A stretch of 64,000 nucleotides of DNA from Torreya grandis (lineage: Eukaryota; Streptophyta; Pinopsida; Cupressales; Taxaceae): the NCBI GenBank assembly GCA_037957365.1, contig JARHVA010000250.1:2077501-2141500 (forward strand), in the 5' to 3' direction. Shown here in pieces: positions 25,701 to 38,010 of the stretch (its first letter is position 1; each line of letters begins with the position of its first letter). The notes beneath the pieces were generated by a model, which searched no databases, was not told the origin of the DNA, and was given only the letters and a program-made list of their open reading frames with translations. Made by a program: the position numbers and the translations under genes.

Positions 25701-28209
25701 GACTAAATATTATTTCTTCTTATAAAACAATTAGTCCAAAGGGTATGACAATGGGTTTATTCCCCCATGAGGGTTTCCCATGTAGATGTTTTGATATGGT
25801 GAATTTGTCATGTTCATACTTTGAATTTGATCTCCTTGTTTTGATGTTAGTCTAGTTGCTTATGCATTTTTGTGTTGTTTCATGAATGATAATGAATGGA
25901 TGATAAGTGGATATAAAAGAAAATATTGGCTAACTGATTCACCCCTCCCACAATCATATTATACCTCCAACACATTGTAAATTTTATAATTGTCCTTAAG
26001 GGTCCATGGCACCATGTCCATTAGGGCCTTATGAAATTCTTTTTATGTATTGTACCTACCTCTTTAGTGAGGTTTACACACAACTAAGTACATGAATTGG
26101 TTCATTGAAGAAGTAGTATTAGAAAAAAATATCTAGAGTTCATGGTGTGTAAACCATGTTATAATTTTAAAATGTCATTCCCATAATTTTTCATGAAGAT
26201 ATTCAAAAAAATACAAGTCATTTTTATAATAATGTATAATGTACATTATACACACTCAAACCACCAATAGGATAGCAAAGTTGATGGCTTGAGATACACA
26301 ACACATTGAAATAGACTAACATTCCTAAATAGGCACGGATTATAATGAATAAGATACCACATAGATGTTATGTGATCTTTCTAAATCCACTTGCTCTAAC
26401 ATGCCTACAATACCTTTTATAACCTAAAACTACTTATATAGATTGGTGGGACCCATGACATCAAGGCTTGAACTAATAAATTGAAAAAATTGAGGTGGGT
26501 GTAGACATTAAAATATATTATTATATACTTAAAAATGTTAATTTTTACCTACCTTCACCTTACATGACTTGTGCATACACATATGGATCTTAATTTCTAT
26601 TCTCTCACATCCACATACTTCCCATGGGTCCAAACTTCTTGATTTGATATTAATCACCTACATGACTTCCCTAGTCTGTGTCTAACCTACTTAAAATTAT
26701 ATTAAAATCATAAAATCAATTTTATTTCCTTATAGACATAATCATCAGACTTATATAGTTCTAGAACTATAGATTTATCCAAACCTGACAAACTCATCTT
26801 ACACAAGCAATGGTTACTTTTTAAATTTAAATATTATTATGAGTTGACCCATATATTTCATATGTTGGTTGCATGATAAACTTACTTAAGAGTCCCATGT
26901 ATATACACAATAGGTCTAAGCCTATTTTCTATCTAGAAAGTACTTATCAAACACAATCAAACACTTTCACATTCAAAGGGACTAATCTATACTTTCCAAT
27001 TCATCTATCAATCATAAGGACCATGTCTTATCCAAGTCTAAAGTACCTCAAATCCAAGATAAAGTTGTCATTTTATATGTATCAAAGTTATATCATATGT
27101 TGTATTCATTAAAATAAGCATTATTGCACACATACACCTAATAGGGAGAAGTATATGCAGTTTAAATTCCCTCTTTGGCATATTGGATATATAGGTAGTG
27201 CTTAGAAATTTGTCGAGAAGTGGTTGGAGTTAGATCAACCCACATTATTTCATATTTTTAATACAAAAACCTAGTTTTAAAATTGAACATCAGGTTTCAA
27301 TGAAGATACATATTCCTTGGATTATACATACAATCAACTTGTGGGTATCACACATGATCATGACTCAAAAGTAGGTGTAGTGGCATGTATAAAAATAAAT
27401 AAGAAAGAATCACTCAGATAAAACTGTTAGGCTCAAAACATAGTGTTAATTAGTACCATACAAAGGCTAACAAACTCATTTAGGCATGCCCATAAACTTA
27501 GTTCTTGATTCAAGCAACTTAGTCCAATTTACCATCTTTCCTAAGTTTTGTATTTCATCTCAAACTTACATAAAATTAGAAATTCCAAGATTATTTATCC
27601 TCTTAGTAATTTCCATAAATAAAAAGTATAATTTTCAAATCAATTTCTTCCTTTTACATTCATATTATTTATTAATTGTAACACATCATTTATTTTGAAT
27701 TAGTTCACATTTTTACACTTTTTAGGGTTTAATAATCCAAAATAAGGTAAAACACATTGATGAACTTGTATATTATTTTGATCATATAAAAACCCTAAGT
27801 TTCCCCTTATGTTTCATCCTTATTTCTAGGGTTTCATATTATCATCTTAGGGTTTCAATTCTATTATTTTACCTTATTAAAAAATTACACATGGCTATAA
27901 TGGATGAACTTAGTTTTAATGTTTATACTTAAACTATGATTGTAATAATTACAGGTCTTTATTTAATATAAGAAATATGTAATTCCATGCATAAAATAAT
28001 TTTGTACTAATAAATATGAAATAAATAATGAATAATCTCAAGCCTTCCTCAATTCATACTATTATAATATTCAATCTGATTTGATTTTTGTTACCACTGG
28101 GCACCAAAGAGAATATATGACTCCTTTTATTATTCCTCTCCCTAGATCTCAAGTTTGTACCATTTAAAATCATGCTCCCATTATTCACCAAAGGACTACA
28201 TTAAATTTT
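22753..28209. other. AT-rich stretch without recognisable genes
   Basis: No convincing ORF, RNA gene, LTR pair or domain. From 21528 to 26872 there is not even a 60-codon ORF starting with ATG on either strand. Small items only: an 18-bp perfect palindrome at 26234-26251, and four telo-box-like strings (AAACCCTA or its complement) at 27723-27730, 27790-27797, 27827-27834 and 27848-27855, upstream of the ORF at 28210. Confidence 0.5.
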
Positions 28210-28710
28210 ATGATCCATGCTCTCAAAACTAGAAGAAGTAGGGTGCCCCACTGTGAAAAACAAAATAAAGGTAGTCAACATATTCCTCATCATGCCTCTC
28301 CACCTCTCACACACCATATTTATGGTATTTATATGAATATTCAATCAAAATTTCCTAAAGTTTATGGTTGTGAATCCACTCATGATCAGATTATTAATAT
28401 GATGAAATTCATAGAAGAGTTACAAAATCAAATTAAAACTTTATGTCTAAAGGTTACATCACTTGAGGATAAGATTACACATAGAAGGAATCTTGAGTAT
28501 ACAAGTGTAAATTTCACCTTTGATTCTACATTGAAGATATTTATTACTAAAACTATTTCATCTAAATTATGGATTTATAAAAATAATACACATACAACTA
28601 ATGGTTCAAAAAGTTTTATTAATGTTAAGAAGACTCCAAGTAAAACTCTATGGTACATATTTCATAATAAGCTGATCACATTTCCTCATATGAATCCCAT
28701 CAAAATATAA
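28210..28710 (+). CDS. Hypothetical 166-residue ORF, unrecognised
   Basis: This is the longest uninterrupted ORF in the AT-rich middle of the window. The N-terminus is basic and His-rich (residues 1-40, with HIPHHASPPLTHH). Residues about 60-90 (MMKFIEELQNQIKTLCLKV and on) look like a short coiled coil with a heptad-like pattern, and the C-terminal half is K/N/T-rich. There is no catalytic motif, signal peptide or membrane segment. Four telo-box-like strings lie 350-490 bp upstream. The ATG at 28210 is the first in frame. It could be a decayed gag-like protein (coiled coil, basic) or chance; I do not recognise a family and see no neighbouring pol. Confidence 0.3.
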   Translation: MIHALKTRRSRVPHCEKQNKGSQHIPHHASPPLTHHIYGIYMNIQSKFPKVYGCESTHDQIINMMKFIEELQNQIKTLCLKVTSLEDKITHRRNLEYTSVNFTFDSTLKIFITKTISSKLWIYKNNTHTTNGSKSFINVKKTPSKTLWYIFHNKLITFPHMNPIKI

Positions 28711-28983
28711 AAATACTATTTCTCTTATTATAGAGTGTATGGAAATCACATGAATAATTATTTGGATTTGAATATCAAAATAAAATATATATAATTTATA
28801 GTGGTGATTCTACATTAGATACATCCATTAAAGCACTGCCATTTTCAAGAACACCAACCAATGATCAATATAATCAAATTATGGATACATATTATAAATA
28901 AAAATTATATAAATAAAATTTTCATAAGGAATAATTATAAAAATAAAAGTTACAAAAGGTAAAATTGGAATGAGAAAAATTAC

Positions 28984-29000
28984 AAAAAAAAAAAAAAAAA
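28984..29000. repeat. A17 run
   Basis: Seventeen consecutive adenines in A-rich DNA. A LINE or SINE tail is possible, but no LINE domain, Pol III box pair or flanking duplication was found. Confidence 0.9.
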
Positions 29001-30361
29001 TTAAAAAGAAATGTCAAGATATAATAAGTTATGAAATTGGTTGGAGGATAAAAAACAAAGTGTACTTATTAAAGAGGAAGTTAAGAAATCATATTTGACT
29101 AATAAATTAGTTAAAAAGTGAGAGATATATATATGAATACTAATGTCACAAGAATGGTTTATAATGGGAAAACTACAAAGCATTCCTCATTTCTAGAGCA
29201 TTTGATTATTATCCCTTACATAGATGGAATGAAATGCACTAATCTTGATATTAAATATCTTCATGTGATTAATGAATGTATAATTCCACTTTTCACATCC
29301 CTAAAATATGAAAATTGCCACTTCAAATATACTTTTGTTTTAGCTTAATTGGATCCATTGAGTTACTAGTAACCCTTGGTCTCAAGACATGTTTTGTTAC
29401 ATTTCACAGTAACCTTAATTTCACTTAATACAATGCAATCCTAGGAAAGTGTACCACACTTGGTAGGAATTATGACTATGTTAAATTTGACTTAAATATT
29501 TTGAATGTTACCATTTATATAGAGGAATCTTATTTAGAGCAAGAAAACACAACACAAACCATTTATTCAATTTCTAATCCTTATACAAAGGAAACTAAAA
29601 TGCATGATACAAAATATGATACAAGTAATAAACAAATATCAACACATGGTGTAATTTTTATAAATATTATATGAAAAATAATTAATGTGATATATTTCAT
29701 ATAGGTGCAGGTGTCCCTAAGAGTGTAACACCATAATTACAACATTATAATTTAATGGCTCATGAGGACCAGTTCAATTATTCACAATTCTTATTCCCAT
29801 GTGGTTGGATGTTTTCTTTATTTACTTATTCCATATATTATTATATATTGATACACATTTACATATGATCTTGCATTGATCATTATTATATCCATTTTAT
29901 TTTTTTTCACTTTTCCCCATCCTTTTGATTATTTATCCTTATCTAGACATTCATGACATCTATCTGAAAATGATTCATCATTCATATTAGTATCATTATA
30001 GTACAAATTAGTGTAGCATTCTAATCATTATTACATATTTAATCCACATAAATGTTAAGTCTTCCATTGAGCTTACATGATCACATGCACTTATACCTAT
30101 ATATTACATGAGTATAAATTGAATATTTCCCACTAGGGTGTGCCCATTCTTATCTCCACAAACTCTATTGAACTACATTGTTGCAATTCACCTTTACAAT
30201 TTGGCACGTTTCTTGTCTTCACTTGCTTCACATCACCATACTACTATAAATGGTGCTTATTATCCCTTAAAATATGTTAAATATTGTTTGTATCCCTCCA
30301 ATTCTTAAATTTTCAAATAATTTCTACTTAGAATTTATTGAATAAATTGAATTATGTCAAA

Positions 30362-30386
30362 ATATATATATATATATATATATATA
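30362..30386. repeat. AT dinucleotide microsatellite
   Basis: About 12 AT units in a row. Confidence 0.97.
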
Positions 30387-30837
30387 AAATAAAATAAAAA
30401 ACAAGACATGAGCATGACATATTTGCTAGTTTAATTTTTTCAATCATGTTATTTATCACATGTTTGGTAAATTAAATTAATTTTTTAGATGTACATGAAA
30501 TTTAAAAATATATGAGTGAGAATGGATGTCATATAAGTTACACATGATACATGGATGCATAGTGCTGGATATTCCTATAATTAAGGGCCCTGTTAATGCT
30601 AAAGGCATTTTATTCCACATGTTACATTGACACATTATATCTTTCAATGAAATTTATATGTTGCTATCAATTTGTTGTTTACATTTTTCTTAATTTTACT
30701 CATACTCTTTATAGTACTACATTTCATGGATATTCTACTTTACTATGTGATGACATTGGCATACTTTACTAGTTTAGAGTACTTTACTTATTTTATGCTT
30801 AATTATTAATGTTTATTTTTCATAATATGTTAGTCAT

Positions 30838-31010
30838 TGATTGCATATTTTTTAGCCTCGGCCTTATTTATGTAACATTTATTATCCATTATTTGTGGCC
30901 CTTGGCCTTATATGTGAAAAATTTTATATTCCATTTTACGGCTCTTAGCCTTTTTTGTGTGAAAATTTTCATCCATTATATGAGGCTCTTGGCTTTATGT
31001 ATGACATTGA
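30838..31010. repeat. Imperfect tandem repeat, about four copies of 46-48 bp
   Basis: Each unit has a core resembling ggctcttggccttatatgtg followed by a T/A-rich stretch ending in atccatta. Cores are at about 30856, 30897, 30941 and 30984. The 106-codon hydrophobic ORF at 30809-31129 is a by-product of this T-rich array. Confidence 0.7.
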
Positions 31011-32299
31011 TAACTATTTCATGTGATTCTATTGAGTTCATCATGGTCATGACATTGTGTGCTTATGAGTGGATTAATCTAGAATTATATACTGCGCTTG
31101 CTGATTTTATTGAGTTTGTGGTCCCATGATCCATATCACACATTTTTTATTTTTATCTACGGTGACATGATTCACACCATGCACCCTTGTAACATAGTCT
31201 TATAAATTACTTATATAAGTGATGGTCATTATTACATGCCTAATTTATATATCTACCTTTAAATGGGACTAGTATGCCATACATGATAGGTATCATATAT
31301 GCTTTGGTGATACATTCATACTATGATGAAATATTATCCACATGTTAGCACATATTTATACATTATTACATATTTTTACATAACATGATATAATTAACTC
31401 TTTTATTTTGAGATGATTATTGAGCAAGCTACATTCCTCACCTCAAAAGTGGATCATATGAGTGGGCATTTCATAAATACTTAAGCCTACATTAGTAAGA
31501 AATTTATATTTTGGAATAATTTACAAAATTTAAAGAGTTTAGAGTTGTTTAGAATATCAGTTTGTTATAAATATGAGACAAATACATACATATTGAGATA
31601 TATTTTTGGGGCATATGACATGCATATGCATTCGTTTTATAAGAACATGAGCTACATGTTTTAAATTTTTGGAAAAAATGGCATATAGATGAATAACATT
31701 TTATACCATATCGACACAAATTAAATTATATTATGGGAAATTTAATGCATACACACTATTATAATTTTCTATTTTTAAACATATTCTATGGTATTTACAA
31801 GTGAGCATCTTTGAATCTAAAAGCTTGTATGCAACCATTAATTCATGTATATTGAGGTAATTCAGTTTAGATTCAATAATGCTCAATGGATTAGGAATTA
31901 CCCAAAGTGTTAATATGTGGCTCCCACATTAGCATCTTGGGGAACAATATTAGCTACATGAGTAGTACAATTAAGGATTCATTAATTCTCAATGACTTAG
32001 GCACTACTTCCTTTCAATAAGAGGTGGGGAATTTATCTTCCCAACCCATGATATTTTTATAGTATATAAATTTTGGGTATAATAACCCAAAATAATCTCC
32101 AAGTGATTAAACAATGAATCTTTGATAACTATAAATTACAAATTTCAAAGTTAAGAAACTAAAACTAATTAATAATTCCTTATTCTAAACTATTTATAAA
32201 ACTTCAAATAGATCTTCAACAAAATAAAAATAAAATACTAGTTACCTTAAACTTACCAAAAAAGTAAATATATTATCCTTTGATGAATTGATTGTGCTC
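31011..32299. other. AT-rich stretch without genes
   Basis: Nothing coding seen. A 24-bp interrupted palindrome (ATTTTGGGT, 6-base gap, ACCCAAAAT) lies at 32070-32093. Two related strings (ctcaatggattaggaattac and ctcaatgacttaggcacta) lie near 31880 and 31990. Confidence 0.45.
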
Positions 32300-33492
32300 T
32301 TGTGATCTTGGTATGTGGTGTGAACATAGGAATATGATAAGGGGAGATTAGTATCATGTTAGTGTATCAAACCAAATATAAAAACAAAACACACTAATGT
32401 TAACACCTTGTGCCTAAATATTTAGGGGATATTATTAAGGAAAAACCATTGACAAAACACAATTAAAAGGAAAGATTTTTTTTTATCACCCTCCTTGAAT
32501 GCTCCAAAAGCTCTCCTTGTTGGCTTGTTCGGCTTGTGCTTCAAAGGTCTTTATCAATGGAGCTTTGACTATCCTCCACCTCCTCTTGATCATTTGGCTT
32601 GTAGATTTGGATTATGAAGCTTCTCTCAAAATTGGGAATAATAACACTATATCAAATGAATTTTTGAATTCATTTAAGCATTATAACTCTAAACCAATAA
32701 AGATTAAAATTATGAGTGTGAGGCTTTCTATTTATAGATTTTTCAAATGATCTTGGATCAACCATGACCATCCATCTCAAGATGAATATGTGTGGTCAAA
32801 AATTAATCTAATTATGTAAATAAAATCCATAAATAATCTCATCATGATTTGGGAATAAGGGGCATTAATGAGGCATGCAAAGGTTTAATCAGATATTTGT
32901 TGCATTTATGGCCTATGTAAGCCACCCCATAGAATGATGTCACTTGATGATGCAATTATTCAATATAAATTTATATTAATGAAATAATCAATAAACTCCA
33001 TGGAAAATACACTTAAACTCTTGATTCAATTTAATTAGCTTTAAACATGATTAATTAATTTTAGTGCAAATTCTTTGAAAATTGGTTCTTAATTAATTAA
33101 AGGCATCAAAATGTCATATAATGGATCAAAATTTGACTAGATGGAATTGGAAGGTGATGTTAGATGATTTGGAACCATTATCTAATTTATGATGTTACCA
33201 ACACAAAATAAAAAAGGCACATGTCTCATGAAAGAAATTGGTTAGAAAAGAGCAATCCAGAGCACCTAGGTGCGAAAACATCATTTTGACTTGAAATGAT
33301 CTGATCAAAGTTAGATATCTCTTAAAATGTATTGCCAAATTTAGGGATTCATTGGCCAAAATTGGAACTTTTATATGAAAAATTTGAACCATTTAATATG
33401 TTTTAGTGTTTTTAGGCCAAATTATGATATTTGATAGAAATTAGTCTAAAGCTTGATTGGAGGTTATTGGTGGCCACTTTTAGGTGTCTATA
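32300..33492 (-). repeat. E5 3' LTR (minus strand), related to E1 LTR
   Basis: The reverse complement follows the E1 LTR in order: TATAGACACC (start, TG decayed to TA), taactttgat-agatcatttcaa, tgctctggat, attttgtgttggtaacatca, atcaagagtttaagtgtatttt, agtgacatcat-atggggtggc, atgccccttatt, cttgagatggatgg, and the TATA box. The distance from LTR start to TATA (756 bp) matches E1 (760 bp). The right border at 33492 is fixed by the adjacent polypurine tract. The left border is only estimated from the E1 LTR length. The weaker identity points to an older copy or sister family. Confidence 0.8.
32729..32736 (-). promoter_or_regulatory. TATA box in E5 LTR
   Basis: TATAAATA on the minus strand within tctataaatagaaagcc, at the same distance from the LTR start as in E1. 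Confidence 0.65.
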
Positions 33493-33508
33493 GTTTACCC
33501 CTTTTTGT
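33493..33508 (-). other. E5 polypurine tract
   Basis: The minus strand reads acaaaaaggggtaaac immediately before the LTR start TATAGACACC. It is the counterpart of the E1 and E2 polypurine tracts. Confidence 0.75.
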
Positions 33509-33699
33509 AAATTCATTGAAAGATATAGGCATAATAACATCTTATCAAAGAATGAAAAATATATTTCATGCCTATGAATTCAATGAGAATGGATAAACTA
33601 TATGATGTCCCCTCGAGGGAGCTGTTGGCATAAGGAGGTCAAAAAATGGTCCTTTGAAAAAAAAAAGCAAGATGAAGTGACCAAAAATATGAAGATGAT

Positions 33700-34040
33700 G
33701 GGGTGAGAACATAATGATTCTAAAAAAATTAGTCAAAACCATTGAGAATGTAAGTGGGATGGTGTACAATGGTTTGACCAAAGGTTGTTAGAAGCATTGT
33801 ACCCCGATAGTGGCAATGTGGTATGATAACATAATGATTTACCCAAAGGTAGTTATAATCATTGAGACGATGGATCTTCCCCAGTTAAGATAGAAAAAAA
33901 ACATGCCCTTATTTGATAAGAAAAAAGTAAATTTCATGAGAACATAATGATTCACCCAAAGGCAGTTATAATCATTAACAAATGTAGGTGGGATGGTGTA
34001 CAATGATTTGCCCATATGCGGTTATAATCATTGGGACTTG
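33700..34040. repeat. Recurrent 31-33-bp hairpin motif in E5 interior
   Basis: AATGATT-cacccaaaggcagttat-AATCATT-type units occur at 33833-33863, 33946-33976 and 34001-34033 (8-bp stem CAATGATT/AATCATTG). A diverged copy lies at 33767-33799 and a partial one near 33708-33742. Larger blocks (gggatggtgtacaatg at 33757 and 33992; gaacataatgatt at 33705 and 33941) are shared, so this is a degenerate long-period tandem repeat. Further relatives are near 35554 and 37453. Confidence 0.75.
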
Positions 34041-35064
34041 ATTATGGAAAACATGATTGATTGGTTAATGATTGAAAATATGATGATGGTAACTTTTTAT
34101 AGAGGATAAATATGAATTGGGATAACCTGCTAGTAGGAAGATGCTCATCTAAACTAAAAAAGGTTGAAATTTTTCATTATTTAATTACTCTATTTTAGAT
34201 ATGATTGGGATTAGATCGATAAGGTGTTGATGACGATGCTAAGGAAATGTTGATATTACCATTGTTATATAGACTTCCTAAATCTATTTTCTATTGTATC
34301 ACTTGATGGTAAGAATTATGATAGAACACGATGAGGATTTGGCCAAAATATGCACAAAGACTGACTCCTAGGATCTAATATTCAAAGAAAATAATGCAAC
34401 AATGATAAAAACCATGATGACAATGTAAACACATGGATATGGATGGATTCAAGTATAAGTGTGCAAGGAATCACCCAATGAATTAATATATATTTAATTG
34501 AGGAAACGGTACTAAAAGAAAACAAATAGGCACACAAATAACAAATAAACAAACAAACAATGAAATAAATAATCGTTAGTCCTAATTTTAGTACAAACAA
34601 TGCAGTGAGCATTGAAACTAGAAAATAGTTGACAACTTAATAAACAAAAATGAATAGTGGAATAAAAGAAAAATAAAAGGGTGATCAAACTGTCTCCATA
34701 TACACTAGGCAAGTGGATGATACTTACATAATTCCATAGACATAATATCTAGTAAAAACATTAGGACAAATGTAGTTATCCCAAGAAATGGGAAAAAAAT
34801 GATAACTGATGAAAACAACATGATGGATGAGATAAAATAATAGGAATGAGCTCATAAAATAATGAGAGCACAGGATAAAATGCCAAAAAGGATGGGAAAA
34901 CTAAATGATAAGTGATTTAGTTGTAACTTAGTAAGGGTTCCCAAAATACTTAAGACAAAGAAGTGGTCAATATTTTTGGTTTTTCTAAATGATTTTACAA
35001 ATATTTTTGAAAATTTCAAATATCTCAACTTAAACAAGAATGATGAAATATTAAAGGGTTAAAT

Positions 35065-35288
35065 CTCACAAAGTGGTGATATCATTTCGTAGGTTACTCA
35101 TAAAATGGTGAGAGCATGGCTTAGTTTGCTTGTAACATTACAAGAACGTGGCTTAGGTTGCTCACAAAATGGTGAAAACATGAATTAGGTTTCTCACAAA
35201 ATGGCAAGAGTATGGCTTAGGTTTCTTGAAAAATGGTGAGAGCATGGGTTAGGTTTCTCTCAAAATGGTGAGAACATGGGCAAAGGGT
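35065..35288 (-). repeat. 32-bp tandem array, seven copies, with hairpin core
   Basis: Unit starts at 35065, 35097, 35129, 35161, 35193, 35225 and 35257 give an exact 32-bp period. The core CTCACAAAATGGTGAG is the reverse complement of a CTCACCATTTTGTGAG core, as in E1's 37-bp array. The 16-bp spacer (like agcatggcttaggttt) is unrelated to the E1 spacer. Confidence 0.92.
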
Positions 35289-36449
35289 GACTGAAATGAC
35301 CTCAACAAGTATTGATCACTGCTTACATAGTCTTAGGATGAGACCTCAAGTCATTATAGTTATACCCACACAAAAGGCAAGGAGAAACCTAACTAGGTAA
35401 TAATAAGCTCAAAAATTTTAGCTTAAATGACCATACTAATGAAAACAATAATGGAAAGGTAACACAATAATGCATGATAAAAAAATGTTGCCCCTAGTTT
35501 TCCCATAGGCAATTATAAATAGGATACAATGGATTAGATAAATGATACTAATTTGCCCATAGGTGGTTATAATTAGTAGCAAGATCAGTGAGACATTGAT
35601 TCTCCCCTATATGAAAATATAATTAGGCTCACATAATTTTTTTTTATATAGGATGATAAATGAAATATATCTTGCTAGATCAATTGTCAAACTACTTTCA
35701 TAGACTATCATTTGAAACATGGATTTGATAAATTGGTGAAACTAAATTAGAATTCCCTTACAAAAAGTACAGGAACCAAAGTAACCAAGATCAAAATAGG
35801 ATTGGATAGGATGACTAAAAATAGGCTTTGGTCTAGATGAGAATGAAATGGTAAGATGGCATTACTTAGGATAATGATGATTTGATAGATTGGATAAAAT
35901 GGCACTAAGGTTTCCTCAAGTGATAGGGTGAATGAAAGGATATGTAATAATGGTAAATGAATATGAAACAATGGTAAAATGATATGTGACAATGGCATGA
36001 TACATGTTTTTGGTTGATTATGGTTTTTGGTTTTTGATATATTTGGCTTGGGTATGGTAAATGGCATATGATTCTATTGTTCTTATTGAAGTGGAGATGC
36101 ACATCTTGATCGACAGCTGATACAAAAAAAATAGTCAATCATGTTAATTGCTAGTCCACACCTCATCTAAATACTTTTTTTAATCAATAAATGGCTACAT
36201 ATTTGGATACAAATTATATAGATGTGATCTTTGATAGTCATTGATTTTAATTCCTTCAAATTTTGAGATAAGGTATATTTATAGCCTCTACAAAGGAAAG
36301 TGTGGCTGTGGATAGTAAATAGGGATAAATGATGGATGGTAAGTTTTATTGGGAAATGAAATTATGGATGATAATGGAATGTGTGATGGTAGGGAAATAG
36401 ATGAATATCAGGATGTTTGGGCACACACAATGTTGTTGATTCTAGATTT

Positions 36450-37640
36450 GACATAACTTTAGATGTGGTGGGGCCAAAGACTTTTGAATATTCTCTCGAT
36501 AAGACCACCATGAAGAGTAGCTACCATTTGATTAGGCTATAGATTGGAAGGTATTTTTATTTGATCTTTGATCTTGTCTTCATTAAGAAATGAATATTTT
36601 TTGTGCTCAAATATTGGCACCTTGATGAGGTTTCTACCTTTGAAGTTATTTTAACTATCTCATAGCACCTTTAAGAAGGTTTCACTAAGTAACATGGAAT
36701 TTTGACTTTGATTGTCTTCTAACACCTATAAAAAGGTTTCACTAGAAGATGTTGAGTCTAAACTTTGATTATCATCTAGTGCCTCTAAAAAAGGTTTCAC
36801 TAGGAGATTGTTCTTCTTCTGCATGATTTTGGTCTTGGCCTCCTTGATTTCAACTACTATGTTACCATCAATGCAGTTCAACAAGGTGTGATTCTATTAG
36901 TTCTAATCGACACTTGTGGGAGGTGGAATGTCAATAATATGGCTATGTTAATTGGTGGTAACATAATGAGATGAGGTAGCACAATCCTTGTAGAAGATAC
37001 CATGAGAACTTGTGTCAATGCTAAAGTAATCATCCTCAAAAACCACAGAAGGATCACAAATGTATTCAAACTAATTTTTAAGGCATGTGTAATCAATGTT
37101 GTAATAACCATGAACGTATTCTATTTTTAAATCTAATTCTGACTCAAGGGACTATGAATCTGATGTCAAGACTAATGTTGATTCTAATTTTGATGATAAA
37201 TATGATATCAATTCAAAAATATAACCTAACTCCAATGTTGATTATTCATCTAGTGTGGATTCTACTACAATAATGTCTTATTGACTATTTGGTATTGGAC
37301 AAGTAATGCCCTATGATGACATGATGGGATCCATAAAGACTAGTTGTTTAAAGTGTGACTCCTCCATAATGAGAAAAAGGCCAAGAGATAGCTCATCCAA
37401 TATTGGCTTGTCAATGTGAGGCTCTTGAAAAATAGGCATATAGTCAAGGTAGTGATTTTCCCAAAGATGTTTATAATCATTAAGAATTGACTCAAAAAAT
37501 ACTAACACATCAGAGCAAGATTCTTTGACAACTGGTATAGGATCAATAGGTGATTCATCATAGGTTGACTTATCATAAATGGTTGGTTCAAAAAAATCAT
37601 CTCAGATTGGTTGGATTTCTTGGCCTTGGTTTCTAATGAG
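36450..37640 (-). pseudogene. Degenerate coding-like sequence in E5, function unknown
   Basis: On the minus strand a single frame can be followed for most of this stretch with about a dozen stops. The best part is 37311-37508 (ESILNDYKHLWENHYLDYMP, then FQEPHIDKPILDELSLGLFL). Acidic patches follow (VVFEDDYFSIDTSSHG, about 37035), then repeated FLEALDDNQSLDSTSS- and SETFLKVLEDNQS-like units at 36608-36820. The FEAL/FQVL phrases recall the protease-RT linker of E1 (ENLFEAL, LSEKLFQVL near 14700-14800), so it may be the equivalent linker. No enzyme motif is visible. The plus strand is partly open too, so strand is uncertain. Confidence 0.35.
36608..36820 (-). repeat. Tandem repeat of about 57-58 bp, three to four copies
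   Basis: Units share gcaccttaagaaggtttcac-like cores at about 36615, 36664, 36722 and 36781, followed by a ttgattgtcttc-type end. At 57 bp a unit equals 19 codons, and on the minus strand the units read as related peptides (ETFL-VLEDNQS), suggesting the repeat expanded while coding. Confidence 0.7.
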
Positions 37641-37849
37641 TTAAAAAATACTAGTTTTGAACATAGCTTGGTCTTTAAATGATTGGCTCAATTGAGTTTG
37701 TGATTATATTGGTTGGGGTATCAATTGGATTGGGTGAGGTTTGGATTGGGTTGATTTGGTTTGTGATTAGATTGTATGGGATTTTCTAAAGTGGGGAACA
37801 AATGGCAAAGGTTCAATAATGACTGGTGGTTATATAGTGGTAGAGCATT

Positions 37850-38010
37850 GTGGATCTTGATTGCTTATACAAGCTAAAGTATGAAGTCCTAAAATAATAA
37901 CAATAGGGTGGTGTGGAGCTTGATTACTCACACAATCCAAAAGATGAGGTCCTAAAATGATGAAGGGGAATTTTGGATATTGATTTCTTGTACAAGCCAA
38001 AGGATGAGGT
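37850..38010 (+). repeat. Tandem repeat of about 62 bp interrupted by E2
   Basis: Units begin near 37850, 37914 and 37975 and share tacaagccaaaggatgaggt-like strings. The third unit is cut at 38010 by E2 and continues at 61838, with a further unit (tgtttgtacaagccaaaag) at about 61875-61895. The array therefore joins across the insertion, confirming both ends of E2. Confidence 0.8.
38006..38010. repeat. Target-site duplication of E2, left copy (GAGGT)
   Basis: Five bases left of the E2 3' LTR. The right copy at 61833-61837 reads AAGGT, one transition apart. Confidence 0.8.

Larger units (their letters stand above)
28711..30837. other. AT-rich non-coding stretch with simple repeats
   Basis: Contains a 17-A run at 28984-29000 and a 25-bp AT microsatellite at 30362-30386. 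The 76-codon ORF at 29118-29348 has no recognisable features. I see no mobile-element boundary next to the A run. Confidence 0.45.
33493..38010 (-). mobile_element. E5 interior (3' part), split by the E2 insertion
   Basis: Starting at the E5 polypurine tract, this continues the minus-strand element to the E2 insertion point. 33.5-35.3 kb corresponds in position and style to E1's 3' non-coding region: tgtcccctcgaggga near 33605 is like cctctcgaggggga near 21425, and the hairpin array at 35065-35288 is like that at 19028-19460. 36.4-38.0 kb has degenerate coding-like sequence and two tandem arrays. No RT, RNase H or integrase is found where they would be expected, so the pol core was probably deleted. 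The right side resumes at 61838 after E2. Confidence 0.6.

Noticed and set aside
26234..26251. Perfect 18-bp palindrome GTATAATGTACATTATAC
   Set aside because: Short palindromes are expected in AT-rich DNA; no partner feature nearby.
28984..29000. A17 run as the tail of a LINE or SINE
   Set aside because: No LINE ORF, Pol III box pair or target duplication could be found around it.
30809..31129. 106-codon hydrophobic ORF
   Set aside because: Explained by the T-rich 46-48-bp tandem repeat; no start context or domain.
32070..32093. Interrupted palindrome ATTTTGGGT/ACCCAAAAT as a terminator or cruciform
   Set aside because: A single occurrence in non-coding AT-rich DNA with no gene to terminate.
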